A DNA stretch of 64,000 nucleotides from Enterovibrio norvegicus DSM 15893. GTDB taxonomy: Bacteria; Pseudomonadota; Gammaproteobacteria; Enterobacterales; Vibrionaceae. This document shows, piece by piece, positions 45,443 through 54,935 of the stretch; the stretch's first letter is position 1, and every line of letters starts with the position of its first letter. Below the pieces are notes generated by a model. That model had not been told where the DNA came from. It did not search any database and was given only the letters and a program-made list of their open reading frames with translations. The stretch is from contig NZ_FOWR01000002.1 in assembly GCF_900115495.1 (NCBI RefSeq), positions 124,001-188,000 on the forward strand, written 5' to 3'. Both the position numbers and the translations under genes were made by a program.

Positions 45443-47062
45443 TCAGTTCTGGCTGGCAACACGTGTATTGGTGAGGGTGGCTTGTTGAAGCCATTCGTCG
45501 GTTTGAGCGAGTGTCATTGGGCGGCCATACCAATAGCCTTGAAGCTTGTCACAACCAATTGAGATGAGATATTGCCCTAGCGCTTCGGTTTCTACACCTT
45601 CTGCAACGACACGACATTCAAGGCTGTGCGCTAAGTAAATGGTCGATCTAACGATAGCTTCATGGTTGCTGCTATACAGTAAGTCCGTGACGAAACTACG
45701 GTCGATTTTAATTTCGTCGATCGGCATGTTGCTCAGGATTGAAAGGGAAGAGAAGCCCGTGCCGAAGTCATCGATACTCAGATACACACCCAGTTTTTTG
45801 ATTTTCTCCAATACAGCCTGCGCCTTGCAAGGGTTCTGCATCATGCTCGTTTCAGTGATTTCGAGTGTGAGTTGCGCGGGGTTAATGGGGTGTTTTTTCA
45901 TGAGGCTGCTTAGGAAGGTTTCTAGCGCATCATCTTCTATATCTCTAACTGATAGGTTGATCTGAACCTGTGGTGTGATGCCTTGTCTACGCCATGCAGC
46001 CAGTTGCGTCACCGTGGTTTCAAGCACCCAATGCGTAATTTGCTTAATGGCATTGGTCTGCTCTGCGATGGGGATAAATTCGTCAGGACGGACCGAATAG
46101 CCATCGCCCAGCGGCCAGCGTAGAAGCACTTCCAGCGTCATTTGGTTTTGATTGTTCACATTTATGACGGGTTGAAAATACAGGTCAAAATCCATGGTGG
46201 TCACGGCTGTGTGAAGCATGGAGGCCAGTTCTGTCTTGTCATAAAAGTGCGATGAGGCCGAAGGCTCGTAAATTGAATAAGGGGCTTGTATGCGTTTTGC
46301 ACTGTACATGGCGATCTCTGAACGCTTCAACACTTCTTCTGCGCTGGTGCCATGTTCGGGAAATAGAGAAACCCCCGCTGTACTGGTGACGTTTACGTCG
46401 TGTTCGTTGATCGTGAGTGGGTGGTCTAAATACGATTGAATGCTCTCGATGTAATTGGGGATATTACTGTCTTGCGGATCATTAACAATCAGGGTGAAGC
46501 GGTTGCCACTGGAACGCGCGAGAAAAATGTCAGCATCAATGAACTCTTTAAGTCGTTCAGAAAACTGCGCGAGAAGCACATCCCCTTTCTGATGGCTAAA
46601 CACTTCGTTAATGTTGTTGAAGTTATTTATGTCAAACGTGATGAGTGCGAAGTGCTGTTCGCTGAGATTAAATTCATTCACTTGCTGGCTAATGGTTCGA
46701 AGCAAAAATCGACGATTGGGAAGGCCAGTGAGTGGGTCGTGAGATTCATTGTGATGCTGCTGAAACTCAGCAAAAGCGATGCGCTCCATGGATTGGGATA
46801 TCACACCGAAAATCATGACGCAGAATATACCGCCGCCAAAGAAAATCATGGAAACAATGAATTCAATGGGTGTCGTCGTCGGCTTCATTGACAAGAAAGC
46901 AGCAAACGTTAAATAGCCAAGCACAAAACCGAGCATGACAGGGATAAAACTAAACGTGGAAGGGCGTTTGTCTCGTTGGTAGAGAGCGATCGAAGAGCGC
47001 AATGCCGACACGATGGCAAGCATGCCTAATATCACAAGGATGATAGAGAATGTTTTTATCAT
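45443..47062 (-). CDS. GGDEF-EAL protein, probable c-di-GMP phosphodiesterase
   Basis: 539 residues: two to three membrane helices (1-95), a GGDEF domain whose signature is degraded to SSGNRF, and an EAL domain from about residue 270. EAL residues look functional: EVLLRW (EAL variant), QINLSVRD, LEITETSMM, DDFGTGFSSL, EIKIDRSF, AEGVET and QGYWYGRPM. So it should degrade c-di-GMP, with the GGDEF part perhaps a GTP sensor. ATG 47062 begins at the first helix; a GTG 19 codons earlier is possible. It is monocistronic. Confidence 0.9.
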   Translation of the reverse strand: MIKTFSIILVILGMLAIVSALRSSIALYQRDKRPSTFSFIPVMLGFVLGYLTFAAFLSMKPTTTPIEFIVSMIFFGGGIFCVMIFGVISQSMERIAFAEFQQHHNESHDPLTGLPNRRFLLRTISQQVNEFNLSEQHFALITFDINNFNNINEVFSHQKGDVLLAQFSERLKEFIDADIFLARSSGNRFTLIVNDPQDSNIPNYIESIQSYLDHPLTINEHDVNVTSTAGVSLFPEHGTSAEEVLKRSEIAMYSAKRIQAPYSIYEPSASSHFYDKTELASMLHTAVTTMDFDLYFQPVINVNNQNQMTLEVLLRWPLGDGYSVRPDEFIPIAEQTNAIKQITHWVLETTVTQLAAWRRQGITPQVQINLSVRDIEDDALETFLSSLMKKHPINPAQLTLEITETSMMQNPCKAQAVLEKIKKLGVYLSIDDFGTGFSSLSILSNMPIDEIKIDRSFVTDLLYSSNHEAIVRSTIYLAHSLECRVVAEGVETEALGQYLISIGCDKLQGYWYGRPMTLAQTDEWLQQATLTNTRVASQN

Positions 47063-47195
47063 CGTTATCGATAGTTGCCCGTAAACAAAAAGAAAAATAC
47101 GCAGCGATGGTGAGAACACATCCGCTGCGACCTTCTTAAATGTAGTTTACTTTTTATGAGCTTGTATGCATTGTCAGCAAGCAATTATGCGTTTG

Positions 47196-47945
47196 TCAAA
47201 AATTGCAGACAGGGCAGTTTGCGTTTCTAGGGAGCGTAAAACTGCGCCATGAGCTGTCCATGGCATCGAACATCATTAGCTTGCCTGATGGCGGTGTACT
47301 GAAGCGAGAAAGTACCTTGATTGCTTCGAGTGCTTGTGACGCGCCAATGATCCCGACCACTGGTGATAGGATGCCTGCTTCAACACAGCTGAGCGCTTGT
47401 GCCCCAAACATGGCACTCAGGCACTCATAACATGGCTCATCTTCGCCATAGGTAAACACGGCTACTTGTCCTTCTAAGCGAATCGCAGCGCCGCTAACCA
47501 GCGGGGTTTTGTGCGTGAAGCAAAGTCGGTTGAGTTGGTTTCGTGTTTCTACGTTGTCGCTGCAATCCATGACGAGCGAATGTTTGGCGATGAGTGCCGA
47601 AAGGGTTTCATCGTCAAGGCGTTCCGCATGCGTATTGATGACCACATGGTGATTGAGTTGACGCAAGGCATTCGCGGCTGAATCGACTTTGAGCTCGCCA
47701 ATGGTGGTGTCATTGTGAAGCACTTGACGTTGAAGGTTAGAAAGTTCGACCCGATCATCATCAATCAACGTCATTTCTCCAACGCCCGCAGCTGCGAGAT
47801 ATTGGCTCGCTGCGCAGCCAAGACCGCCAGCACCCAATATCAAGATGCTGGCTTGCTTCAACGCTTCCTGACCGTCGAAATCAAACTGTCTCAGAATGAT
47901 TTGGCGGTTGTATCTGAGCTCTTCTTCAGGCGAAAGAATATCCAC
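47196..47945 (-). CDS. moeB: Molybdopterin-synthase adenylyltransferase MoeB
   Basis: 249-residue E1-like enzyme that adenylates the C terminus of MoaD in molybdenum cofactor synthesis. ATP-binding GAGGLGCAASQYLAAAGVG, the catalytic NLQRQ segment and two zinc pairs (CYEC and CPVC) are present. Length equals E. coli MoeB. It follows moeA by 9 bases, the same operon order as moeAB in E. coli. ThiF is the close alternative; context favours MoeB. Confidence 0.95.
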   Translation of the reverse strand: MDILSPEEELRYNRQIILRQFDFDGQEALKQASILILGAGGLGCAASQYLAAAGVGEMTLIDDDRVELSNLQRQVLHNDTTIGELKVDSAANALRQLNHHVVINTHAERLDDETLSALIAKHSLVMDCSDNVETRNQLNRLCFTHKTPLVSGAAIRLEGQVAVFTYGEDEPCYECLSAMFGAQALSCVEAGILSPVVGIIGASQALEAIKVLSRFSTPPSGKLMMFDAMDSSWRSFTLPRNANCPVCNF

Positions 47946-47954
47946 TGCGATCCT

Positions 47955-49190
47955 TTAATTTAACACGGCGTTGAAGGGTTCAATGGTCACGTCTTCATTG
48001 ACGTCGATATGGCCTCTGTCTTGCTCCAAAATGGCAAAACAGTTGGCTTGAGACAATGAACTGAATGCACCAGAGCCTTGGTTGCCAGTGGTGGAAACCC
48101 AAAGCTGACCTTCTGTATCTACATGATATACCGCGCGCTGGTAATCCGTGCGACCTGGTGATTTCTTGAAACGTGTTGCGGCTTTCGCTTTAAGCGCAAT
48201 GGTTGGTTGCCATTGTGTATGACCGCCAAGTTTCGCCAATAAAGGCTGAACCATCGCGTGCAGTGTTACCAACACTGACACTGGGTTGCCCGGCAAACCG
48301 CAGAAAAGCGCGTCTTTAACAGTACCGAAAGCGAAAGGTTTACCCGGCTTGATGGCGATTTTCCAAAAACCCACATCGCCTTCTTGGTCAAGAATGTCTT
48401 TGGTGTAATCAGCTTCACCCACGCTTACGCCACCCGATGTCACGATAACGTCTGAAACTTCCGCCGCTTTTAGGAAAGCGTCACGTAGTTGATCTGGGCA
48501 ATCAGGGATAACCCCCATATCAATTGCTTCACAGCTCATCTTATCGAGCATGGCACGAATGGTGTAGCGGTTGCTGTCGTAGATTTCACCTTTACCTAAA
48601 GGCTCTCCCACTTGACGCAATTCATCGCCCGTAGAGAAAAACGCCACCTTGGGTTTACGGATCACGGTGACGTTTGCAATACCAAGTGTTGCGAGCATCG
48701 GTACTTCGCGAGGTGTCAGAAGCGTGCCTTTTGGAATAACGACAGCGCCTTGCTTAACGTCGTCACCGATTGGGCGAATATTCTGTTGAGCGGTCGCAGA
48801 CGCAGTAAAAGTAATCTGGTCACCGTCTACGTTTGTTTGCTCTTGCATGATGACGGCATCAGCGCCTTCTGGCACTTCTGCGCCGGTCATGATGCGAATA
48901 CAAGTCCCTTCAGGCCATTGGCCTTCAAAAGGAATGCCTGCGAAAGATTTGCCTGCCATGGTAAGGGTGCGCGATTTTTCTAAATCTGCACAACGCAGGG
49001 CATAACCATCCATTGCCGAGTTAGCAAAAGGCGGCACGTTAATCGGGGAGCAAATGTCTTCGGCTGTTATGCGGTTTTGCGCATCCATTAAGGACACAAC
49101 ATCGGTTTGAGTAAGTGGTGTGGTGTTTTCAAGCAAGGTAGAAATCGCAGTGGAAACTGGCATCAAACCCGGTGTATCGCAGCAACCCAT
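47955..49190 (-). CDS. moeA: Molybdopterin molybdenumtransferase MoeA
   Basis: 411 residues; inserts molybdate into adenylylated molybdopterin. N-terminal domain with INVPPFANSAMDGYALR, then the MoaB/Mog-like domain with FFSTGDELRQVGEPLGKGEIYDSN (shown in parts: STGDEL and IYDSNRY) and TSGGVSVGEADY, then the C-terminal domain. ATG 49190 (MGCCDTPGLMPV) matches the family start. First gene of moeAB; divergent from folE. Confidence 0.95.
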   Translation of the reverse strand: MGCCDTPGLMPVSTAISTLLENTTPLTQTDVVSLMDAQNRITAEDICSPINVPPFANSAMDGYALRCADLEKSRTLTMAGKSFAGIPFEGQWPEGTCIRIMTGAEVPEGADAVIMQEQTNVDGDQITFTASATAQQNIRPIGDDVKQGAVVIPKGTLLTPREVPMLATLGIANVTVIRKPKVAFFSTGDELRQVGEPLGKGEIYDSNRYTIRAMLDKMSCEAIDMGVIPDCPDQLRDAFLKAAEVSDVIVTSGGVSVGEADYTKDILDQEGDVGFWKIAIKPGKPFAFGTVKDALFCGLPGNPVSVLVTLHAMVQPLLAKLGGHTQWQPTIALKAKAATRFKKSPGRTDYQRAVYHVDTEGQLWVSTTGNQGSGAFSSLSQANCFAILEQDRGHIDVNEDVTIEPFNAVLN

Positions 49191-49412
49191 AAATAGACTC
49201 TCGGTGGTTTTGAGCAAAACATGCTCAACACGTAGAAGAAAGCGGTCATTATCGCAAACTTTGTTCGCTCAAACTAATGTCCACACGCAAATCGAGGTGT
49301 AATTTTATTACTATTAACGTTATGCTTCAAAAATCTGACACAAATTGATCCTTGTCCTTAAAAGACGAGTATTTAATTAGATAACAACATTGTAACGACC
49401 CGAGGATTTTCT

Positions 49413-50072
49413 ATGACAGCATTGAGCGATTCTGCAATTCGAGTGCGTGAAGCGCTAGTTGCACGGGGCATTGAGACACCAATGACGCCGGGATCATCGA
49501 TGACCGCGACAGAAAAAAAAGAAAGAATTGAATACCACATGCGGGAAATTCTATCTGTTATCGATCTTGACCTGACAGACGACAGCTTAACCGAGACACC
49601 TGCGCGCATTGCTAAAATGTATGTGGATGAGGTGTTTTCTGGCTTAGACTACTCGAACTTCCCGAAAATCACAGTTATCGATAATAAGATGGGCTGTGAT
49701 GAGATGGTAAGAGTGAAAAACATTACACTTACCAGTACGTGTGAACATCACCTCGTCACCATCGATGGTGCCTGCACAGTGGCCTATTTGCCGAAAGAAA
49801 AAATCATTGGTTTGTCGAAGATTAACCGCATTGTTCGTTTCTTCGCGCAACGTCCTCAAGTGCAGGAACGTTTAACGCGTCAAGTGCTCGTCGCGCTTCA
49901 GACATTGCTCGAAACCGACAATGTTGCAGTACACGTAAACGCAACGCACTACTGCGTAAAATCACGTGGTGTGATGGACGCGACCAGCGAAACCACCACC
50001 ACTGCGTTAGGCGGTGTGTTTAAGAAAAATGCAGCAACGCGTGCAGAGTTCTTGCATGGCATTGGCATGTAG
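49413..50072 (+). CDS. folE: GTP cyclohydrolase I
   Basis: 219-residue enzyme converting GTP to dihydroneopterin triphosphate, the entry to folate. Active-site residues: zinc Cys and His in [23 protein letters not shown] with the second Cys, and [13 protein letters not shown]. Length and motifs match E. coli FolE (type IA, zinc). GAGG precedes ATG. It is divergent from moeA. An upstream TGATCC may link it to the ECF sigma factor (see findings), which is tentative. Confidence 0.96.
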   Translation: MTALSDSAIRVREALVARGIETPMTPGSSMTATEKKERIEYHMREILSVIDLDLTDDSLTETPARIAKMYVDEVFSGLDYSNFPKITVIDNKMGCDEMVRVKNITLTSTCEHHLVTIDGACTVAYLPKEKIIGLSKINRIVRFFAQRPQVQERLTRQVLVALQTLLETDNVAVHVNATHYCVKSRGVMDATSETTTTALGGVFKKNAATRAEFLHGIGM

Positions 50073-50101
50073 GCGTTTAACTCGTTACACGGTTTAGAAA
50101 C

Positions 50102-50129
50102 AAAAAAAGCGCCAATCGGCGCTTTTTTT
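50102..50129. terminator. Bidirectional terminator between folE and aspC
   Basis: AAAAAAAGCGCC/GGCGCTTTTTTT with an AATC loop. Confidence 0.92.
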
Positions 50130-50159
50130 ATATCTGCTAGCAGGGAAGAGATGTGTTGA

Positions 50160-51353
50160 TTACTTCAGTACTGCTGCAATGGCTTTACACAATGGGCCCA
50201 TGTTAGAACGCATCATGCCAGCAACACTGATACGGCCAGAGCCTACGATGTAAACGCCGAACTCGTCTTTCAGGCGAGCAACTTGTTCTTTGTTCAGACC
50301 TGAGAAAGAGAACATGCCGTTCTGACGCTGAATAAAGCTGAAATCACCTTCCACGCCTTCTTCTTTCAGGGTTGCAACGAACAGTTCGCGCATCTCTTGA
50401 ATGCGTACACGCATATCCGCGACTTCTTGTTCCCATTCTGCACGCAATTCTGCGTTATCAAGGATCAAGGTAACGACTGCCGCACCGTGAGCGGGTGGGT
50501 TAGAGTAGATAACGCGCGCAATGCTCTTCACTTGGCTGAATGCTGTTGCCGTTTCTTGTGCTGTTTTACCAACAAGGGTAAATGCACCGACACGCTCATT
50601 GTAAAGACCAAAGTTTTTAGAGAACGAGCTTGCGACAAGCAGCTCTTCACAGGTGTCAGCGAAAATGCGTAGGCCTGCTGCATCTTCTTCAACACCAGAA
50701 GCAAAACCTTGGTAAGCGAAGTCGAACATTGGAAGTAAGTTCTTTTCGTTACACAGTGCCGCGAGTTGTTGCCATTGCGCCGTGTCTGGGTCGATACCAG
50801 TAGGGTTGTGACAGCAACCGTGCAGAAGAACAACGTCACCTGCGCTTGCGGTTTCAAGATCTGCCAGCATCGCGGCGAAATCCATGTCTTTGGTTTCAGC
50901 GTTGTAGTAGCCGTAAGATGCCACTTCCAAACCTGCCGCTGCAAATACACCGTTGTGGTTCGCCCACGTTGGGTTACTTACCCATACTTTTACGTCGCCA
51001 AGCTGACGTTTGATGAATTCTGCTGCAACACGCAGGGCACCTGTGCCACCTGGCGCTTGTGCAGTTTGTGCGCGTTTGTCAGCAATGATGGTTGCATCAT
51101 CACCAAACAACAATTTTTGAACGGCCAAACCGTATTCAGGTGTACCTGGAATGCTTAGGTAGGACTTGGTGGTTTCTTTTTCAAGAAGGATGGCTTCTGC
51201 TTTTTTAACAGTCGCTAAAACAGGGGTGTTACCAGATTCGTCCTTGTAGATACCTACACCTAGGTTGATTTTCTCAGCACGGGCATCGGCTTTGAATTCT
51301 TCAGTAAGACCTAGAATAGGGTCAGCGGGAGCTGCAACAATTTTTTCAAACAT
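50160..51353 (-). CDS. aspC: Aspartate aminotransferase
   Basis: 397-residue PLP enzyme interconverting aspartate and oxaloacetate. It follows E. coli AspC closely: start [54 protein letters not shown] lysine in [15 protein letters not shown] and the C-terminal substrate Arg in [13 protein letters not shown] 51353 is chosen by this alignment; an ATG four codons upstream also exists. TyrB is the alternative but AspC fits better. It is monocistronic. Confidence 0.93.
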   Translation of the reverse strand: MFEKIVAAPADPILGLTEEFKADARAEKINLGVGIYKDESGNTPVLATVKKAEAILLEKETTKSYLSIPGTPEYGLAVQKLLFGDDATIIADKRAQTAQAPGGTGALRVAAEFIKRQLGDVKVWVSNPTWANHNGVFAAAGLEVASYGYYNAETKDMDFAAMLADLETASAGDVVLLHGCCHNPTGIDPDTAQWQQLAALCNEKNLLPMFDFAYQGFASGVEEDAAGLRIFADTCEELLVASSFSKNFGLYNERVGAFTLVGKTAQETATAFSQVKSIARVIYSNPPAHGAAVVTLILDNAELRAEWEQEVADMRVRIQEMRELFVATLKEEGVEGDFSFIQRQNGMFSFSGLNKEQVARLKDEFGVYIVGSGRISVAGMMRSNMGPLCKAIAAVLK

Positions 51354-51674
51354 TTCTTCATCCATGGCGTTAGTAAAGGAAACTGTCTTTGTTTATACCA
51401 TTTTGATCCGTTGTAATAAAACCGAAATTTTCTGAAATTTTATTGTTCTTTGTATCGTGATATTTGCGCGATCATCCACACATTTTTTTGTTGTCGTCGA
51501 AATCATATTCTTATCGGCTTTGGATGCATGTCTCGTGGAAAGCCCAGCGTGTATAAGGTCGTGCGGAAAAGGACTGAATTTCATTCAACAAATCAGTGCC
51601 TCATAAAAACGAGAATGTGTGTTAACGAAACACAAAGGAATGACGGTGGGGGAGTTTGAGGGAAAATTACTAAA
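51354..51674. other. Intergenic region between aspC and asnS
   Basis: Contains the aspC promoter region (AT-rich near 51410-51480). No gene or RNA that I can support; short open frames here have no plausible ribosome sites or features. Confidence 0.4.
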
Positions 51675-51702
51675 AAAAAGACCGCTAAGAAGCGGTCTTT
51701 TT
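51675..51702 (-). terminator. Intrinsic terminator after asnS
   Basis: AAAAAGACCGCT/AGCGGTCTTTTT with an AAGA loop, 30 bases past the asnS stop. Confidence 0.9.
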
Positions 51703-51733
51703 AAACTGGTATTGAACGGGTTTGTTCAATAAC

Positions 51734-53143
51734 TTAGAAGTTCGCGCTGCGTGGTGCACGTGGGAATGGAATAACATCACGGATGTTGCCCATGCCAGTA
51801 ACGTAAGAAACCAGACGCTCGAAACCGAGACCGAAACCAGCGTGTGGAACGGTGCCATAACGACGAAGGTCGCGGTACCAGTTCATGTGCTCAGGGTCGA
51901 TGTTCATGGCACGCATACGCGTATCTAAAACATCTAAACGTTCTTCACGTTGTGCACCACCGATGATTTCACCAATGCCAGGTGCAAGTACGTCCATAGC
52001 AGCAACGGTTTTACCGTCGTCGTTCAAACGCATGTAGAACGCTTTGATGTCTTTCGGGTAGTTCTTCACTACAACCGGCGCTTCAAAGTGCTTTTCAGCA
52101 AGGTAGCGTTCGTGCTCAGACGCCAAGTCGATACCCCATTCAACTGGGTTTTCAAACGTTTGGCCAGACTTAAGCAGGATATCAATAGCGTCGGTGTAGT
52201 CGATTTGAGCGAAGTCAGAATCAACAAACTTTTCTAGGCGAGTGATCGCTTCTTTGTCGATGCGTTGAGCAAAGAACTCAAGGTCATCACGACGTTCAGC
52301 AAGTACGGCTTTGAACACATACTTCAGCATGTCTTCAGCCAGTGTTGCCACATCGTCTAGATCTGCGAAAGCGACTTCAGGCTCAACCATCCAGAATTCC
52401 GCTAGGTGGCGGCTGGTGTTTGAGTTTTCAGCACGGAACGTTGGGCCAAAGGTGTAAACCTTGCTCAATGCACATGCATAAGCTTCTGCGTTCAACTGGC
52501 CTGATACTGTCAGGAAGGTTTCTTTACCGAAGAAGTCTTCATTGAAATCAACTTTGCCTTCGTCAGTGCGTGGCAAGTTTTCCATGTCCAGTGTAGAAAC
52601 ACGGAACATTTCACCTGCACCTTCTGCATCAGAAGCGGTGATCAGAGGTGCAGATACCCAGAAGTAACCTTGTTCGTGGTAGAAGCGGTGAATCGCTTGT
52701 GACAAACAGTTACGTACGCGTGCAACCGCACCGATCACGTTAGTACGTGGACGTAGGTGTGCAACTTCGCGCAAATACTCAATAGAGTGACGCGTTTTCG
52801 CCATTGGGTACGTGTCTGCATCTTCAACCCAACCAACAACTTTCACGTTTGTTGCTTGTAGTTCGAACGCTTGGCCTTGTCCTGGGCTTTCTACCACTTT
52901 ACCGGTGACTTCAACAGAACAACCAGTGGTTAGACGGAGTACTTCTTCCTGGTAATTATTCAGCTCATTAGGAACAACCGCCTGAATAGGGTCAAAACAA
53001 GAGCCGTCATAAATGGCAAGAAAAGAAATACCGGCTTTTGAATCACGACGGGTACGGATCCAACCACGGACAGTGACTTCTGAGTCTACTTCCGTTTTGC
53101 CGTGCAGGACGTCTGCTACAGGCATATAGTTCATAATTTGCAT
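51734..53143 (-). CDS. asnS: Asparagine-tRNA ligase
   Basis: 469-residue class II synthetase charging tRNA-Asn. N-terminal OB-fold ([19 protein letters not shown]), motif 2 [21 protein letters not shown] and motif 3 [19 protein letters not shown] lies 4 bases before ATG 53143, making it the likely start although ATGs three and six codons on are closer to other species. Divergent from the queD side with a 388-bp gap. Confidence 0.96.
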   Translation of the reverse strand: MQIMNYMPVADVLHGKTEVDSEVTVRGWIRTRRDSKAGISFLAIYDGSCFDPIQAVVPNELNNYQEEVLRLTTGCSVEVTGKVVESPGQGQAFELQATNVKVVGWVEDADTYPMAKTRHSIEYLREVAHLRPRTNVIGAVARVRNCLSQAIHRFYHEQGYFWVSAPLITASDAEGAGEMFRVSTLDMENLPRTDEGKVDFNEDFFGKETFLTVSGQLNAEAYACALSKVYTFGPTFRAENSNTSRHLAEFWMVEPEVAFADLDDVATLAEDMLKYVFKAVLAERRDDLEFFAQRIDKEAITRLEKFVDSDFAQIDYTDAIDILLKSGQTFENPVEWGIDLASEHERYLAEKHFEAPVVVKNYPKDIKAFYMRLNDDGKTVAAMDVLAPGIGEIIGGAQREERLDVLDTRMRAMNIDPEHMNWYRDLRRYGTVPHAGFGLGFERLVSYVTGMGNIRDVIPFPRAPRSANF

Positions 53144-53531
53144 CTAACTCCGTTGAAGATGGCTCGATGATGATGTTCACCGAGCAGAGACAATTCGCAT
53201 TTGAACCAGCAAGTTTACCTGTATCCAGATAACCTTCAAGCGTTGTTATAAGATGCGAGTCTAATTTGATTGATACTTTATCAAATCAGCGCCAAAAGCT
53301 GCTCAAGGTTTGACCGGTTGGCATTGTTTCCGCAGAATTTGCGTCAAACCGCCTTTGATACCAGACAGGTTGTCAGGGGAATCGGCGACATCTGTTTGCG
53401 ATTGCGTTTGAGGTTCTCACCAATATTGAGTAGCATCGCGGCGCATTGAAGATTTGATTGACGCATTTTTGCTCAGTAATGAGCGACATGTCGTCCATCC
53501 TAGTAACGCGCTATATACAGGAACGCACATT
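53144..53531. other. Intergenic region between asnS and queD
   Basis: About 390 bases with no gene. I looked for a preQ1 aptamer before queD and saw none. Promoters for both flanking genes must be here. Confidence 0.4.
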
Positions 53532-53894
53532 ATGCACACTGAACTGTTCAAAGAATTCATGTTTGAAGCTGCCCACCATTTGCCACATGTTCCAGAAGGA
53601 CATAAATGTGGTCGTTTGCATGGGCACTCTTTCCTTGTGCGTCTTTATGTGACGGGTGAAGTAGATCCACACACAGGTTGGATCATTGATTTCTCTGAAA
53701 TCAAAGCCGCGTTTAAACCGATTTACGACCGTCTTGACCACTATTACTTGAATGACATTGAAGGGTTAGAAAACCCGACAAGTGAAGTGCTGGCGAAATG
53801 GATTTGGGATCAATTGAAACCTGAATTGCCTTGTCTAAGCAAAGTGATGATCAAAGAAACGTGCACGGCAGGCTGCATTTACACTGGCGAATAA
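53532..53894 (+). CDS. queD: 6-carboxytetrahydropterin synthase QueD
   Basis: 120 residues; makes 6-carboxytetrahydropterin from dihydroneopterin triphosphate for queuosine tRNA modification. Zinc His residues in [11 protein letters not shown] and RLHGHSFLV, catalytic Cys in [10 protein letters not shown], and the Asp/His/Glu set in DHYYLND and KETCTAG. ATG 53532 with AGGA 10 bases upstream is preferred to the longer frame. It is convergent with queE, the next enzyme of the path. Confidence 0.95.
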   Translation: MHTELFKEFMFEAAHHLPHVPEGHKCGRLHGHSFLVRLYVTGEVDPHTGWIIDFSEIKAAFKPIYDRLDHYYLNDIEGLENPTSEVLAKWIWDQLKPELPCLSKVMIKETCTAGCIYTGE

Positions 53895-53948
53895 AGCGAG
53901 GCAACGGTCTGGCTTTCGCTCTGTGCGAAAGACATGCATGTAGAAACT

Positions 53949-53977
53949 AAAAAAGGAGCCATAGGCTCCTTTTTTTA
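53949..53977. terminator. Bidirectional terminator between queD and queE
   Basis: AAAAAAGGAGCC/GGCTCCTTTTTT with an ATA loop. Confidence 0.92.
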
Positions 53978-54011
53978 TTGCGCAATAAAAGTGCGTGTTT
54001 TGGTACGACTG

Positions 54012-54677
54012 TTATGCGATATCGAGGTATTTGTGGGTTTGAATCGACAAGCGCCAGTTACGCTTGATGCAGGTTTCAATACACAATGCCGTTGCACGCG
54101 GCTTTTGGCTAATAGGCTGCAGTGCGATTTCTACGTTTTCACGCAGTGCAACACCATCTAACAACGCTTCAAGCTTTTCAATGTCAGATTCAGTGCCAAC
54201 AGGGTGCTTGATTTCATTGGCACGCTCGAGTGCGCTTTCCAAAACAGGCAGTTTCCCGCGCATGTTGATTTTAGGTGACACTGTCACCCATGTGCCTTCT
54301 GTGGTTTCTACTGGGTACGTTCCGCTGGTTTCGATTTGGCAGCGATACCCCGCAGATTCAAGCCGTTCGGTTAACGGGCGAAGATCGTAAATACACGGTT
54401 CCCCGCCAGTGATCACTACGTGTTTAGCGGTATAGCTATTTTGTAGGTGCGTCAAAATGTCATTGGCGTTGACAGCAGCCCAAATCGGACTGTCTCCGGT
54501 TTTGGTGATGATTGCGCCAAAGTCGCGTTCGTCGGTGGGCAAGGTGTCCCAGGTCTGTCGTGTATCGCACCAAGGGCAACCAACAGGGCAGCCTTGTAGG
54601 CGAACAAATACGGAAGGGACCCCTGTGAAGGTGCCTTCGCCTTGAATCGTTTCAAAAATTTCGTTGACGTTGTACAT
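54012..54677 (-). CDS. queE: 7-carboxy-7-deazaguanine synthase QueE (radical SAM)
   Basis: 221-residue radical-SAM enzyme forming 7-carboxy-7-deazaguanine. The iron-sulfur motif CPVGCPWC is CxxxCxxC. YNVNEIFETIQGEG at the N terminus and VITGGEP for SAM binding match QueE. It acts directly after QueD, its convergent neighbour. Intact and of normal length. Confidence 0.95.
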   Translation of the reverse strand: MYNVNEIFETIQGEGTFTGVPSVFVRLQGCPVGCPWCDTRQTWDTLPTDERDFGAIITKTGDSPIWAAVNANDILTHLQNSYTAKHVVITGGEPCIYDLRPLTERLESAGYRCQIETSGTYPVETTEGTWVTVSPKINMRGKLPVLESALERANEIKHPVGTESDIEKLEALLDGVALRENVEIALQPISQKPRATALCIETCIKRNWRLSIQTHKYLDIA

Positions 54678-54840
54678 ACCGCTTTAACAATCAGAATCGC
54701 ATGTGGGGCTGGATTATGTCAGCTTATAGCACGAGTGTCTTGGCTTGTTGTTATTTGAAGTATGAAGTGCGGTAAAAGCGAGCGATAACTTATTGATTTT
54801 TTTTAGTTGGACGCAGGAAATGGAAGATATTTGATTTAGC

Positions 54841-54858
54841 TCGTGATGTGTATCACGA
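54841..54858. promoter_or_regulatory. CRP-cAMP binding site upstream of mlc
   Basis: TCGTGATGTGTATCACGA: GTGA and TCAC half-sites with 6-base spacing and perfect 7-bp arms, about 80 bases before the mlc start. CRP control of mlc is known in E. coli. Confidence 0.75.
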
Positions 54859-54935
54859 CATCATCTCAATGTGCTTCACAATTACTTCGCAAAGTAAAAA
54901 AATTCAAAGATAGGATTCACTTTAGGGAAAATGGG

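Noticed and set aside
51393..51659. Short open frames upstream of aspC on both strands
   Set aside because: They overlap each other in the promoter region, lack ribosome sites, and show Cys-rich chance composition.
53144..53531. PreQ1 riboswitch before queD
   Set aside because: No preQ1-type hairpin with the conserved A-rich tail is seen, and queD has an ordinary ribosome site.
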